Part shown: positions 1 to 11,212 of the stretch, piece by piece | How positions within the stretch are numbered: position 1 is the stretch's first letter | How the letters are laid out: every line of letters begins with the position of its first letter | Assembly: GCF_050003625.1 (NCBI RefSeq) | Contig: NC_134399.1 | Location: forward strand, 43,230,671-43,294,670 | DNA from: Haematobia irritans | Taxonomy: Eukaryota; Arthropoda; Insecta; Diptera; Muscidae | Length of the DNA stretch: 64,000 bases | Reading direction: 5' to 3' | Notes under the pieces: model-generated | Told to the model about the DNA's origin: nothing | Databases searched by the model: none | Seen by the model: only the letters and a program-made list of their open reading frames with translations | Position numbers and translations under genes: made by a program

Positions 1-221
1 ATATACTTTTTGTGATAAACGTTTATTCTTTTCCAGGATGTAAAAACAATTTCATAAAGACTAACTCAAACAAAAAAAAAACATTGTTTTCTTGCTAATT
101 GCATTTTCCCTCACATCTTTCTCACATCCACGAGGTTTTTTAGTTCTTAACACCTTTTTCTGTAATACCAACGATGTAGAAGAAATTACACGATTTTATA
201 AATTTTTAATTTTTTTTTTAC

Positions 222-297
222 CTTTCGCCTGGACGGAGAATCGAACCGCGGACCATGCACTTTGTAAGCCAACACACTAACCACTGAGCTATGTACC
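222..297 (-). other. tRNA-like sequence, type A
   Basis: Read on the minus strand it has an A-box-like segment (TAGCTCAGTGGTTAG) and a B-box-like segment (GGTTCGATTCTCC), as in an RNA polymerase III internal promoter. A GT...AG intron-like segment follows, with donor AAAG-GTAAAA and acceptor TATTACAG near 160. It repeats in every G and B element here, so it is part of the transposon rather than a genomic tRNA gene. The acceptor stem does not pair cleanly. Confidence 0.6.
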
Positions 298-417
298 TGT
301 TATGGTCATCTATAGATAATTATCCATATAAGTTATTTTCATATATGTTAGCATAGCTTGCGGCGCCCACGAACCGAATAAACAAAGTTTATTTAACAGA
401 AACAAACATTTAGTTTG

Positions 418-488
418 GCACCATGGAGCAGTGGTTGCTACGTCCGACATACATGCCAAGGGTCGTGGGTTCGATCCCTGCTTCGACC
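418..488 (+). other. tRNA-like sequence, type B
   Basis: A-box-like GGAGCAGTGGTT and B-box-like GTGGGTTCGATCCC are present, and a T-run begins shortly after the end (489 on), as in a Pol III terminator. Copies at 24856 and, inverted, at 11027 and 60918 are similar. Intact copies show an Ala-like CTTGCATGCAAG anticodon arm. The same module heads the SINE at 16976. Confidence 0.6.
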
Positions 489-801
489 AAAGTTTTTTTT
501 GTTTTTTTTTTTTTTACATATGTTCGGAAGATTCCGAAGAAATGTTCAACATTACATTGTACTATATTAAATTTTGAACTGTAAAATGTGTATTATTAAA
601 GACCTAAAGTCAGAAAAGAACAGTGTTTGATATAAACGAAATGGACTGTGTTGTTGTTTCAAAAATAACTTTTTTAATTTTGTAACAAACGAATTTTTTT
701 GGTGATAAAAGTTTAAAATTTCCGAAGCAACTCAAAAAACTCTAACAAAAGAAAAACGTTTTCGTTACACGTTTTCCAAACGTTTTTTTTTTCTTTGCGT
801 G

Positions 802-1128
802 TGGACTTTCCACGAATTATTGGAGAATTCTACAAGTGAATGTAACTTCACAGTTCATACAGTTACTGGTAAAAGACCTATAGATATATTTTTCGGAAGG
901 CGAATCAGTTGATCCGAGTCTCCTTAAAAAGGATAGAGAAGATACAATAAAAAAAAACTTTCAGAAAAGCAAATCGCGGATCTAACTTATCACAATAAGA
1001 ATAGAACTTCTCCGAAGCGTTATTCGGAAGGAGACATAATTTTCGTTAAAATAAATAAAAGATTGGGGAATAAATTATCTCCTCGCTATAAACAGGAAAT
1101 AGTCGCTGAAAATTATAACACAACAATA
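802..1128 (+). pseudogene. Gypsy-type LTR retrotransposon integrase C-terminus (relic)
   Basis: Conceptual translation with frame breaks gives a fragment around TGKRPIDIFFGRR, typical of the end of an integrase core ('T..PF...FGR'). A longer piece follows with HNKNR, GDIIFVKINKRLGNK and SPRYKQEIVAE, matching the GPY/F-type C-terminal domain of gypsy-group (412/mdg1-like) integrases. At least two frameshifts lie between 900 and 970. The catalytic D,D35E core is not in the window. It is cut on the left by the G element and on the right by the F2 repeat. Family placement rests on motif recognition only. Confidence 0.55.
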
Positions 1129-2896
1129 ACAAGTAAGGAAAGTCTAAAGTCGGGCGGGTCCGAATATATTATACCCTGCACCACTTTGTAGATCTAAATT
1201 TTTGACACCATATCACATCCGTCAAATGTGTTGGGTGCTATACATAAAGGTTTGTCCCAAATACATATATTTAAATATCACTCGATTTGGACAGAATTTG
1301 ATAGATTTTTACAAAATCTATAGACTCAAAATTTAAGTTGGCTAATGCACTAGGGTGGAACACAATTTTAGTAAAAAATATGGGAAACATTTAAATCTGA
1401 AGCAATTTTAAGGAAACTTCGCAAAAGTTTATTTATGATTTAGACACAGAAAAAAAGTGTCTCGTAAATTTAAGAAAATTTTTACAATAATTTATTACAA
1501 GAATTTTCCAGAATTTTAGTTCATTTTTCGCATCTTCAACGAAAATTAACTACTCGGAAGGAAATTTTACAAATTCTAAGTAGCAATCGTTTAGTTCATG
1601 GCCTGCAAAATACGATGGAAATTTCCTTAAAAAATTTCTTAACTGGTAGTTAAAAATTCGTTTGTCATGCTATAAAACTACTTGTGAAATGTAAAGTATT
1701 TTCTAAATAATAAGTGCAATTTACTATAAGATTTTTTTGTATGAGAAAATATTTTTTTACGAAAAATGAACTTGAAAGTGGATAGCAATTTCTTACTGAC
1801 AATTCCTATAGTTAATAATTGTTGGTAAAAAATTACCCAATGAAATATTTTTAGTTCACATGTAATTAAATTTATAGACATTTTCGTCAAAAATGGTAGA
1901 TAACATTTCTTGAAAATTTTGCAAATTTTAAGTTAAACGTTTCATTGTTCGTAAACTGGTGTGCCTTTACGAATATTATTCTTAGAGTAAATTGTCAGCT
2001 GATGCGATGAACTAATGCATAGTACAGAGATCTTTATCGGCATAGTGGAATGTGATTAATGTAAAGATGATGTTACTTGAGTTTTGTTATGTATACATGA
2101 GCGTGGGGTTGTTTTTATTTTTGTTCATTGAGTGGTTTGTGTGTGTGTTTGTTATTCGCTGATGGTTTATTTGGCTGGATGAGGTGTTGTTTTCAATAAA
2201 GGCACATGTGTTTTTGTTGTTGTAGGAATGTTTTGGCTTTGCTTGGTTTTGTTTTCCATGCTTCAGTTGTACAGTTGGCGTTGGCGTGGGCTGTTGCATC
2301 TTTTAAGCAGGTATGCAACAAGGGATAATAAAGGCATGGAATAATTTGGATTTTTGAGACATATATTGGTGTTTGTTTATTAAACCTTTTAAATGAAAGT
2401 TATTAATATTTTATCGGTAGTTTAGAAAAAAGTTATTACGAATATTTAGGAAAATATGTTGATATTGAAAGTGTATTGAAATTTTCATTATTCTATGTAA
2501 AAAATTAATATTCAATTCCAGATGAATTTGGAAAATTTTTGTTATATCTCAGCGTATAGTTTATTCATAAATTGGTAAGTATTTTTTAATATGACTTTCT
2601 TTTAAAAAGAATATTTTTTATGTATATTATTATTTGTTAATTAATTTTTTTGGAAACCAGTTTAATGTTTTTCTCTGTTATAAAAACAACATTTAATTTC
2701 AGAGCAACTCCAGATGGATTCGAACAAATAAAAAATAGAGAATTGGTAAGATTTCTTTTAAAAATTGACTTTATTTCAACTAGAATATTTACGTTTTTGT
2801 GACCTTTTTATCATCAAAATTATAGGTTTTTAATGCCTTATTTTAGTATTTCTTTTATCATTTTTTTGGAAACCAATGTAATATTTTTAATGTAAA

Positions 2897-5067
2897 AACA
2901 AGTATATACGGCCGTAAGTTCGGCCAGGCCGAAGCTTATGTACCCTCCATCATGGATTGCGTAGAAACTTCTTCTAAACACTGCCACCCACAATCGAATT
3001 ACTTAAGTTGCGGTAACGCTTGCCGATGGCAAGGTATCTTAAAACCTCCTAACACCATGTTCTAAATTGTATGTAAATCCATACGTGGTATATATTAAAT
3101 CAAAAAATATCGATCCAATACGTATATAATTCAGTTTGACAAAGTAGACATAAAATTTTTACAAAATTTTCTACAGAAATAAAATTTTAACAAAATTTTC
3201 TATAGAAATAAAATTTTCACAAAATTTTCTATAGAAATAAAAATTTTGACAAAATATTCTATAGAAAGAAAATTTTGACAAACATTTCTACAGAAATAAA
3301 ATTTTAACAAAATTTTCTATAGAAATAAACTTTTGACAAAACTTTCTATAGAAATAAAATCTTGGTAGATTATTTGTGGCTCGACTGGCAACCATGATTA
3401 TGAACCGAATAAAATTTTAACAAAATTTTCTATAGAAATAAAATTTTGATAAAATTTTCTATAGAAATAAAATTTTGAAAATGATGAAAATTTTATTATG
3501 AATCGAATAAAATTTTAACAAAGTTTTCTCTAGAAATAAAATTTTGACAAAATTTTCTATAGAAATAACATTTTGACAAAATTTTCTATAGAAATAAAAT
3601 TTTGGTAGATTATTTTTGGTTCTAGTGGCAACCATGATTATGAACCGATATGGACCAATTTTTGTGTGATTGGACCAATTTTGGTATGGTTGTTAGCAAC
3701 CATATACTAACACCACGTTCCTAATTTGAACCGGATCGGATGAATTTTGCTCCTCCAAGAGGCTCCGGAGAATGTTTTATATGGGGGCTATATATAATTA
3801 TGGACCGATATGGACCAATTCTGGCACGGTTGTTAAAGATCATATACTAACACCATGTTCCAAATTACAACCGGATTGGATGAAATTTGCCTCTCTTGTA
3901 CACTTCGCAAGCCAAATCTGGGGATCGGTTTATATGGGGCTATATATAATTATGAACCGATGTGGACCAATTTTCGCATGGTTGTTAGAGACCATATACC
4001 AATATCATGTACCAATTTCAGGCGGATCGGATGAAATTTGCTTCTCTTTGAGGCTCCGCAACCAAAATCTGGGGATCGGTTTATATGGGCGCTATATATA
4101 ATTATGGACCGATGTGGATCAATTTTTGCACGGTTGTTAGAGACCATATACCAATACCATGTACCAAATTTCAGCCGGATCGGATGCAATTTGCTCCTCT
4201 TTGAGGCTTCGCAAGCCAAATCTGGAGATCGGTTTATATGGGGTCTATATATAATTATGGACCGATGTGGACCAATTTTTGCATGGTTGTTAGAGACCAT
4301 ATACCAACATCATGTACCAAATTTCAGCCGGATCGGATGAAATTTGCTTTTCTTTGAGGCTCCTCAAGCCAAATCTGGGGATCGGTTTATATGGGGGCTA
4401 TATATAATTATGGACCGATGTGGACCAATTTTTGCATGATTGTTAGAGACCATATACCAACACCATGTACCAAATTTCAGACAGATCGGATTAAATTTGC
4501 TTCTCTTTTAGGCTCCGCAAGCCAATTCTGGGGATCGGTTTATATGGGGGCTATATATAATTTTTTTTTATCACAATGGACTGAATAGTCTAAGTGAGCC
4601 TGAATCTTAATCGGGCTGCCACTTTAACCTTATATATAATTTTGGACCGATGTGGACCAATTTTTGCATGGTTGTTAGAGACCATATACCAACACCATAT
4701 ACCAAATTTCAGCCGGATCGGATGAAATATGCTTCTGTTAGAGGCTCCACAAGCCAAATCTGAGGGTCCCTTTATATGGGGGCTATACGTAAAAGTGGAC
4801 CGATATGGCCCATTATCAATACCATCCGACCTACATCGATAACAACTACTTGTGCCAAGTTTCAAGTCGATAGCTTGTTTCGTTCGGAAGTTAGCGTGAT
4901 TTCAACAGACGGACGGACGGACGGACGGACGGACATGCTTAGATCGACTCAGAATTTCACCACGACCCAGAATATATATACTTTATGGGGTCTTAGAGCA
5001 ATATTTCGATGTGTTACAAACGGAATGACAAAGTTAATATACCCCCATCCTATGATGGAGGGTATAA
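2897..5067 (+). mobile_element. F1 Helentron/DINE-like repeat nested in K
   Basis: It begins AAGTATATACGGCCG with palindrome TTCGGCCAGGCCGAA and TACCCTCCATCATGG. It ends with a GTCY-type microsatellite at 4910-4935, the ATATATAT...GAGTCGATCT mini-me-like core, and CCTATGATGGAGGGTATA. Inside are about 30-bp repeats (CTATAGAAATAAAATTTTG, 3140-3610) and 153-bp repeats (about 3930-4790). Flanks in K rejoin as AATGTAAAAAC/AAATATTTAATTTCAG with no target duplication. Frames of up to about 116 codons inside it are a product of the 153-bp periodicity. Confidence 0.8.
4565..4630 (+). mobile_element. 5'-truncated LINE insertion of about 65 bp
   Basis: ATCACAATGGACTGAATAG...GGGCTGCCACTTTAACCT matches only the last bases of the LOA-like LINE at 43893-48350. 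It is flanked by direct repeats TATATATAATTTT at 4552 and 4631, which interrupt a 153-bp F1 unit. This is a nearly minimal target-primed insertion. Confidence 0.75.
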
Positions 5068-5175
5068 CAAATATTTAATTTCAGAATAACCCCTTAAAAA
5101 TTTGGACAAATTTTTAGTACTCCTTTGCCTGTAATTTAATAGTGAATTGGTAAGGATTCTTTAACTTTCTTTTAG

Positions 5176-5456
5176 CCCTGGACAGTCATCCTTATTTTTT
5201 GTACATTAACGTCAGCCTTCGTCATTTTGACTACGGCTCATTTCCAGACGCTATAATTTTCATCGTGAGCGAAAAAGTGAACCAAACTTGAGTTTATTTT
5301 CTTATTCAATTTGGTTTTAAGTAGTATAAAACAAAAATTCATAAAACGGTCGAATTAGTATAACTTAAATTTACCATTTCTCAATAGACTAAAATGCATT
5401 TTAAATCGAAAATGAAATTACGTGTCGTCATTTTGACGAATGATGACTGTCTAGGG
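5176..5456. mobile_element. piggyBac-like MITE, 281 bp
   Basis: The TIRs are CCCTGGACAGTCATC and, reversed, CCCTAGACAGTCATC. Flanks are TTAG and TTAT at the place where the neighbouring repeat unit has TTAA, so a mutated TTAA duplication is likely. A subterminal CGTCATTTTGAC motif appears at both ends in the same orientation. It has no coding capacity. Confidence 0.55.
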
Positions 5457-7304
5457 TTATCAAGAATATTTGGTTTTTAATGCATATTATTATTTTTTTC
5501 ATTAGATTTTTTGAAAACCTATTTAATAATTTTATTTAATATTTAATTTCAGAGTAACCCAATTTAATAGAGAATTGGTAAGTTTTATATTAAAACTTTG
5601 GCTTTCTTTCAACTAGAATATTTATTTTATTATATCCTTCACATCGATAACAACACAGTTTTATAAGTTTATTTAGAATACTTCATTATTTCTCTAATTG
5701 TTTCAGGTACAAATTTTATGAGATACGTTTTCCAAAGAAAATTTGAATTCTTTACACCATTTGATAAAATGGCCCAAATATGGTAAGTTACAAGCTAAAA
5801 TGAAGAATTAAAAATTATATTTCATTACATGGTGTTAATTTTTAACAATTTTCATTTTTGTTTCCATTTTTTCCAGCAAGATATGTGAAAAAACTACCTA
5901 CGATGAATAAAAAAAGGATAAGTCAAAATGTCCAAACAGCAGGTTCAAATGAACTACTCTCTGTTCCACGTGGTCATAATTTTTATTCACAAAAAACATT
6001 GTATTAAGAACTTTCATCATAAGTTTTTATAATAAAGTACTTAGCTTAAAGAAAGTTTAATTCTAATGTATGAAATTTGTCATAATAGTAAAACGGTTTG
6101 TTGTTCCTTTAATTATTTAATTTCTCTGTACTGTGGAATGATTGATTTAAAAATAGTTTAGTCGTCGACATTTTAAAGAGACTGTTAACCAATTTTTATT
6201 ATCGGGTTTCCTACAAAATAAGCAAGTAAACCAAAATAATACTGACTTTTTAACTTGGTAGGGGTATATAAATCTTATGGTGTTGTAAAAATGAACTAAA
6301 CTACAATGTTATAGATGAACTAAAATTTAAGAAAATTATAAACTAGACAAGTTGAAAAAAATCTTAAGGGCTAAATCATGGTCAATATTACTACAGTTTA
6401 GTTCATTTTGCAATGGAAAAGGGTTCACTGTTTTTTCAGTGTATATATGTATTAGAAGCTTAGGAAAATTAGTGTCATTTTTACAACTTTTCGACTAAGC
6501 AGTGGAGATGTAACAAGGAAAATTTTGGTATTTTGACCATTTTTGTCGAAATTAGAAAAACATATATATGGGAGCTATATCTAAATCTGAACCGATGTCA
6601 ACCAAATTTGGCACGCATGGCTACAATGCTAATTCTACTCCCTGCGCAAAATTTCAACTAAATCGGAGTTAAAAATTGGCATCTGTGGTCATATGAGTGT
6701 AAATCGGGCGAAAACTATATATGGGAGATATATCCAAATCTGAAGTGATTTCAACTAAATTTGGCACGCATAGTAACAATGCTAATTCTACTCCCTATGC
6801 AAAATTTCAACTAAATCGGAGCAAAAAATTGACCTCTGTGGGCAAATGAGTGTAAATCGGGCGAAAGCTATATATGGGAGCTATATCTAAATCTGAACCG
6901 ATTTGGCTGATATTTTGCAAGTTTTTCGAGACTCATAAATTATTCGGATGCACGGAATTTGAGGAAGATCGGTTGATATACACGCCAATTATGACCAGAT
7001 CGGTGAAAAATATATATGGCAGCTAAATCTGGACAAAATCAATAGGGATCGTCTTTGAGTCGAAACAGGACCCTATACCAAATTTTAAGACAATCGGACT
7101 AAAACTGCGAGCTGTACTTTGCACACAAAAATACATCAACAGACAGAGAGACAGACGGACAGACAAACAGACGGACATCGCTAAATCGACTCAGAATTTA
7201 ATTCTAAGCCGATCCGTATACTAAAAGGTTAGTCTATGATTACTCCATCTTGGCGTTACATACAAATGCACTAACTTATTGTACCCTGTACCACAGTAGC
7301 TAAT

Positions 7305-7608
7305 AGGGTCATGAACAAAAGCCAGAAAAAAACTAAATGCATTTTTTTCCCGCTAAACGTCTTCAAAAAAGGCAAAACTAGCGGGAAAATAGCTAAATTG
7401 GCAACGCTGCTATAGTATATGGCTTCTACCAATTGACAAATAAGAGTTACAATACGAATTCGAATTTTTCTTACCATACAAGTCGCATTTCTCCAATATA
7501 AACGTTTGGCCTTCCCCAAAAGTCGATAAACTTTACAAAAAATTAATGACTTAAGAAGAAATTCGAAATTTTTTCCTGAGTAATTTATTGAAAAAAATAA
7601 AACAAATA
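7305..7608. other. No recognised feature
   Basis: A-rich sequence between the degenerate F2 end and the TIR at 7609. A 114-codon minus-strand frame lacks any recognisable motif and overlaps repeat edges. Confidence 0.4.
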
Positions 7609-8207
7609 CACTCAAAGAAAAAAAACAATTGCAAACGTGTACCGAAAACGTTTTTCGTTTGTTAGAGTTTTTTGAATTACTTGGAAAATTTCAAACTTTT
7701 ATCACCAAACAAATTTTTTTGTTACAATATATTTATTTGTGAAATAAAGAAAAAAATTACTAACATGCATAGGAGGATCATGTGACAAAGGAGTCACAAC
7801 CCCATTTGAGGGACAGTCCTCGTTAACCACCAAAGTTGACAAAGGACCATTCAGGGAGAGATTCAACACCTCAGCCTGAACCGGCAATTCGCAACAATTG
7901 ATGTAAATATACCATTCAAGCCCGGAGTGGGAGGAATACTAAGTAAAGGTGCATTGTCAGGTATGACCATATTCTGGGGATCAGGTCTCTTACGTTTGGG
8001 AGATGTGATACTATCAAATTTAAAATTCTTAAACATGTGCTCAAATTTTCGAAATTTCTCCAAAAGACTGCAAAATTCCTTGTTAATTTCCGAAAACCTC
8101 TTTTGGTCTCAATGAAAAACTTATAAAAGTCTATGTCCAATTGCCTGCACTTTAAACAGGACCATCTGAGCCCAGTTGAACGATCCGCTATCTTGTCGAA
8201 ATGTCTA

Positions 8208-8626
8208 CACCCAAAGAAATTTGTTAGTAGGGACAGCAGAAAAGTCTGCTAAAACAGCAGAAAGTCTGCCGAAAAAGGGACTGCAGTCACTGTTTGCTGA
8301 AATAGCAAACATTGTCTGCTATTTTTTAAGCTCGATTACACTAAAACATGTTTTAGATTAGCTGAAACAAATATTAATGCCAACTTAGGAGCTATCCTAA
8401 CATAATTAAAACAATATTTTATGAATATCAAAATATCGTATTTAGGAGCTTGTAAGTATATTACAGTGCAAAAATATAGCAAAAACTACTTCTGGTTCTT
8501 AATTATGTTATGCTTTGGAAAATTTATAAAGTAAAAATTTTATAATTTCGTTCGTTGGGCCCTGAAGTACAAAAATATAACAGCAGACATCGACTGCTGT
8601 TTTTAGCAGACTTTTTTCTATGAGTG
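8208..8626. mobile_element. E-family MITE, 419 bp
   Basis: Starts CACCCAAAGAAATTTGTTAG and ends TTTTTTCTATGAGTG. TA flanks both sides (8206-8207, 8627-8628). The interior has subterminal repeats of GCAGAAAAGTCTGCT and an inverse AGCAGACTTTTTT, giving a foldback character. The second copy is at 48530-48968. Confidence 0.7.
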
Positions 8627-9011
8627 TACCATTAAGTCCAGCACACTTTAAGTGAGCGTAACCCTCACACAGCCAACACGTTATACAACGCTCATGAATA
8701 TTAGTGACATCAAATGTCTCATAAAGACAATCCATGTTCGAGAAGAGCACAGTACGAAGTCGACTAAGGGTTCAGATATTATTATTTTCACTTGCGCCCG
8801 AATGTTCAAATAAATCAAGACAATGCCAATTAAACACAGCTCTATTTTAAGCAGGAGCCTAAAAAAAATGAACGCAGTCTGCAATACAAAACCAAAGTTA
8901 ACAAACAAGTCACCAAGGAAAGAAATCGAAACAACTGACAAAAGCAAAAGACACTTGAGCGGGAATCTCTCGATAATTCAAAATTGACATTTTATTTTTC
9001 CTTGGGCAATT

Positions 9012-9139
9012 GATCAGCTACTTCTTTGATCCTTACAAACTGTGTGGTCCGCTGTTCGAATCCCCGTCCGGCAAAAGGTAAAATTAAAATAAAAAAATCA
9101 TAAAATTGAATAATTTCTTCTACAATGTTTGTATTACAG
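9012..9139 (+). other. Degenerate type A tRNA-like sequence plus intron-like segment
   Basis: A B-box-like GCTGTTCGAATCCCC follows CTTACAAACTGTGTGGTC. Then AAAAG-GTAAAA (9078) and TATTACAG (to 9139) bound a 62-nt GT-AG segment. Past the acceptor the frame begins KKVLRTKKSRGSEKDVGEY and stays open for about 50 codons. The same arrangement occurs in B4. Confidence 0.45.
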
Positions 9140-10978
9140 AAAAAGGTGCTAAGAACTAAAAAATCTCGTGGAAGTGAGAAAGATGTGGGGGAATATACAA
9201 TTGGGCAGAAACAAAATTTTGAGCATTCAGGTCGAAAACCTATGTTGTTAGCACCTATATTACCTGTTTATTTTCATAATTCATTGTGATTGTAAATATA
9301 TAAATAAATAAATAAAATTTTGAGCACAATATTGTTTGGGAGAATTTTTTTTAAGCATATAATATTTTTGGGTGCAAAATGCTTCCAAACATATTATATG
9401 TTCACATAATAACATATTGTTTTTTGGAAGACAACATTATTGAATTTGGATGCAAAAATACAAAATGTTTGGAAATTGACTACCCAAACATATATTGTTT
9501 AGACCAATATGTTTTCAAACATATCATATATTGGAAGAGATCAAACATAAAAATGTTTGGGCAATAGCCAAAAATGTATATGCTTGAAGCAAAATATGTT
9601 TGGGAGTATATGTTACAGAAGCGATTTTTTGTGAGCGTGTAGTGATCAATTAACATTTTCTGCACATCCTTAATGAAACCACTCATTCATAAGTATACAA
9701 AATAGTACTTAGGGAATAAAGGATATGGTCTGTTGACTATATTGGTCCAAATTGCGGTCAAAATTTCTCTTCTATTGAGCGTTACATACACTCTTAGAAA
9801 AATATGTTTTTCATATGTTCCGATATAAACAAAATGTGTTTCGGGCACAATTTTAAAACACAATATATTTAAGTGCAAACATGTAATGTTCCTAAACTAA
9901 CACTAAATGTTTGGGACATCTATGTTAATATGTTAGAATATATTATGTTTGGGGCATGAATGTTTCATAAAAATCATATGTGTGAATACAAACATATATA
10001 AATTTACAAATTTCAACTAAACATACATATGTTGTGATATTTTATTCAAAGCGACAGAGAGAGTATAGAGAGAAATAGAGATGGAAACCGGGAGAGTTGA
10101 CGAAAGATATCAATATAACACAGCAAAAGAGTCAAAAGAGAACAATTTCTGTGAAACCGCTAGTATGTTGTTTCGGAAAACTGTTTTATGATAAGGCCAA
10201 AAATTTGATATGTTTAAGTCTAAATATTATTTAATTTGAATAAAGAGAATATACATTCTGAACCAAGAGAATAGACATTTGAAAAACAAACAGCTTATGT
10301 TTTCGCCTTGAGAGCAGCATTTTATGTATGTGTGGACATGTGTTTTGTTTATCATTATGGCATTATTTTTTCTTGGTTCGTTAAAAGAAATCAGGGGTCT
10401 TCATAAAAATAACGAAAGGGCACTATACTCTTTTTAGAGTTGGGACGGTAAAATGAAATAAGGAGGAAATAGTGAAAAATTACACAGTAAAATGTAAAAA
10501 AACAAAGTTTAGTTTCTCTTTATTAAAAAGTAGTCCACGAGGAGTTGACGGACACCATCAAATATAAAAGCGGGCATTAAGTTCGACTTTTACAGCTAAA
10601 ACAATTTAAAAAGTTTATTTTCTTTAAAATGAATTATTAAAGAAAAATAAAAGGAATTTTAGAGCGATGATGTTAAATGCTAGTAAAAAACTGTTCACTC
10701 CTAAATAAATTTATGTTTATATTATAAAATTATGTATGTATGTTTATACTCGACTCCACGTTCTTCTTTTGTTAGTTTTTGAATTCCTTCCAAATTTTAA
10801 AGTTTTGTACAAAAACAGTTTTTTATTACAAGATTGTTATTTTTGCAATAAAAAATAATATTTTATCCAAAAATCATTCAATTTCGTTTATATCAAGCAC
10901 TGTTACTGACTATAAATCTTTAATAACGCACATTTCGATGTTTCATTTAAAAAAATTAATATAGTATAAATATAAATG

Positions 10979-11012
<34 letters not shown>

Positions 11013-11026
11013 CAAAAAAAAATGTT

Positions 11027-11098
11027 CGGTCGGAGCAGGGATTGAACCCACGACCCTTTGCATGCAAGGCAGACATGCTAACCACTGCTCCACGTGGC
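11027..11098 (-). other. tRNA-like sequence, type B, in B1
   Basis: On the minus strand: CCACGTGGAGCAGTGGTTAG (A-box region), CTTGCATGCAAAGG (anticodon-arm-like, TGC), GGGTTCAATCCCTG (B-box). A run of about 25 T on that strand follows, consistent with Pol III termination or a SINE tail. It resembles a tRNA-Ala-derived head, with imperfect stems. Confidence 0.6.
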
Positions 11099-11212
11099 AA
11101 ACAAATGTATGTTCCTGTTAAATAATGTTATGTTTGCATGGGCTCGTGGGCGCTGCAAACTATGCTATATAAATGTAACTTAAAACGATAATTATCTACT
11201 GGTGACTATAAC

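Larger units (their letters stand above)
1..801. mobile_element. G-family TIR element, left part outside window
   Basis: The right end (CTTTGCGTG at 793-801) is the inverse of a CACGCAAAG-type terminus. The same interior occurs at 24343-24949, where the left end CACGCAAAAAATAA is present. The interior holds two divergent tRNA-like sequences about 120 bp apart. Bases 640-801 are the inverted counterpart of 7609-7730. No transposase frame is visible, so it is non-autonomous. Superfamily is uncertain; the CACNC start fits EnSpm/CACTA-like elements. Confidence 0.6.
2522..6036 (+). other. Array of exon-like units with splice signals in element K
   Basis: Six short segments are each preceded by a pyrimidine-rich tract ending in CAG; the first five are followed by GGTAAG: 2522-2574, 2703-2745, 5085-5149, 5553-5577, 5707-5782, and a terminal segment from 5877. 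The first four are diverged repeats, all ending AATTG before GTAAG. The last segment has an open frame of about 42 codons ending in TAA at 6005-6007 and AATAAA at 6031. I could not join the segments into one open frame, so it may be a decayed captured gene or a non-coding transcript. Function unknown. Confidence 0.4.
1445..6441. mobile_element. Element K: TIR element of about 5 kb nested in F2
   Basis: The ends are CACAGAAAAAAAGTG (1445) and TTTTTTCAGTG (to 6441), inverse of each other apart from a few bases. Removing the F1 copy (2897-5067) and a 281-bp MITE leaves about 2.5 kb. The interior has repeated splice-site-like units and a terminal exon-like segment with AATAAA. Comparison with the F2 copy at 30641 places the insertion next to AAGTTTATTTATGATTT. 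No transposase was recognised. Confidence 0.6.
1131..7304 (+). mobile_element. F2 Helentron/DINE-like repeat, split by element K
   Basis: The 5' part (1131-1444) starts with GTAAGGAAAGTC, a palindromic GTCGGGCGGG segment and TATACCCTGCACCAC. The 3' part (6442-7304) has the tandem units, an imperfect GACA-type microsatellite and the tail TACCCTGTACCACAG. The reverse copy at 30641-32044 is continuous across the same point, which shows that 1445-6441 was inserted. The right end is degenerate. Confidence 0.75.
7609..9639. mobile_element. Chimeric G/B-type TIR element
   Basis: The left end CACTCAAAGAAAAAAAAC is G-type (inverse of 640-801). The right end GCGATTTTTTGTGAGCGTG is B-type (as at 39392). 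Both are flanked by TA (7607-7608 and 9640-9641). The right 670 bp closely match element B4 at 38740-39392. A separate E element is nested at 8208-8626. No transposase is visible. Confidence 0.6.

Noticed and set aside
3140..3610. Satellite array of 30-bp CTATAGAAATAAAATTTTG units as an independent satellite
   Set aside because: The same array is found at the same relative position in other F1 copies (30040, 34710, 61660), so it is an internal part of F1.
3930..4790. Open frames made of 51-residue repeats as a repeat protein gene
   Set aside because: They start and stop wherever units mutate, exist on both strands, and have no signal or splice context. The 153-bp periodicity explains them.
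7271..7615. 114-codon minus-strand frame as a membrane protein gene
   Set aside because: Hydrophobic composition follows from A+T-rich DNA. The frame spans the end of an F2 repeat and a TIR, with no supporting motif.
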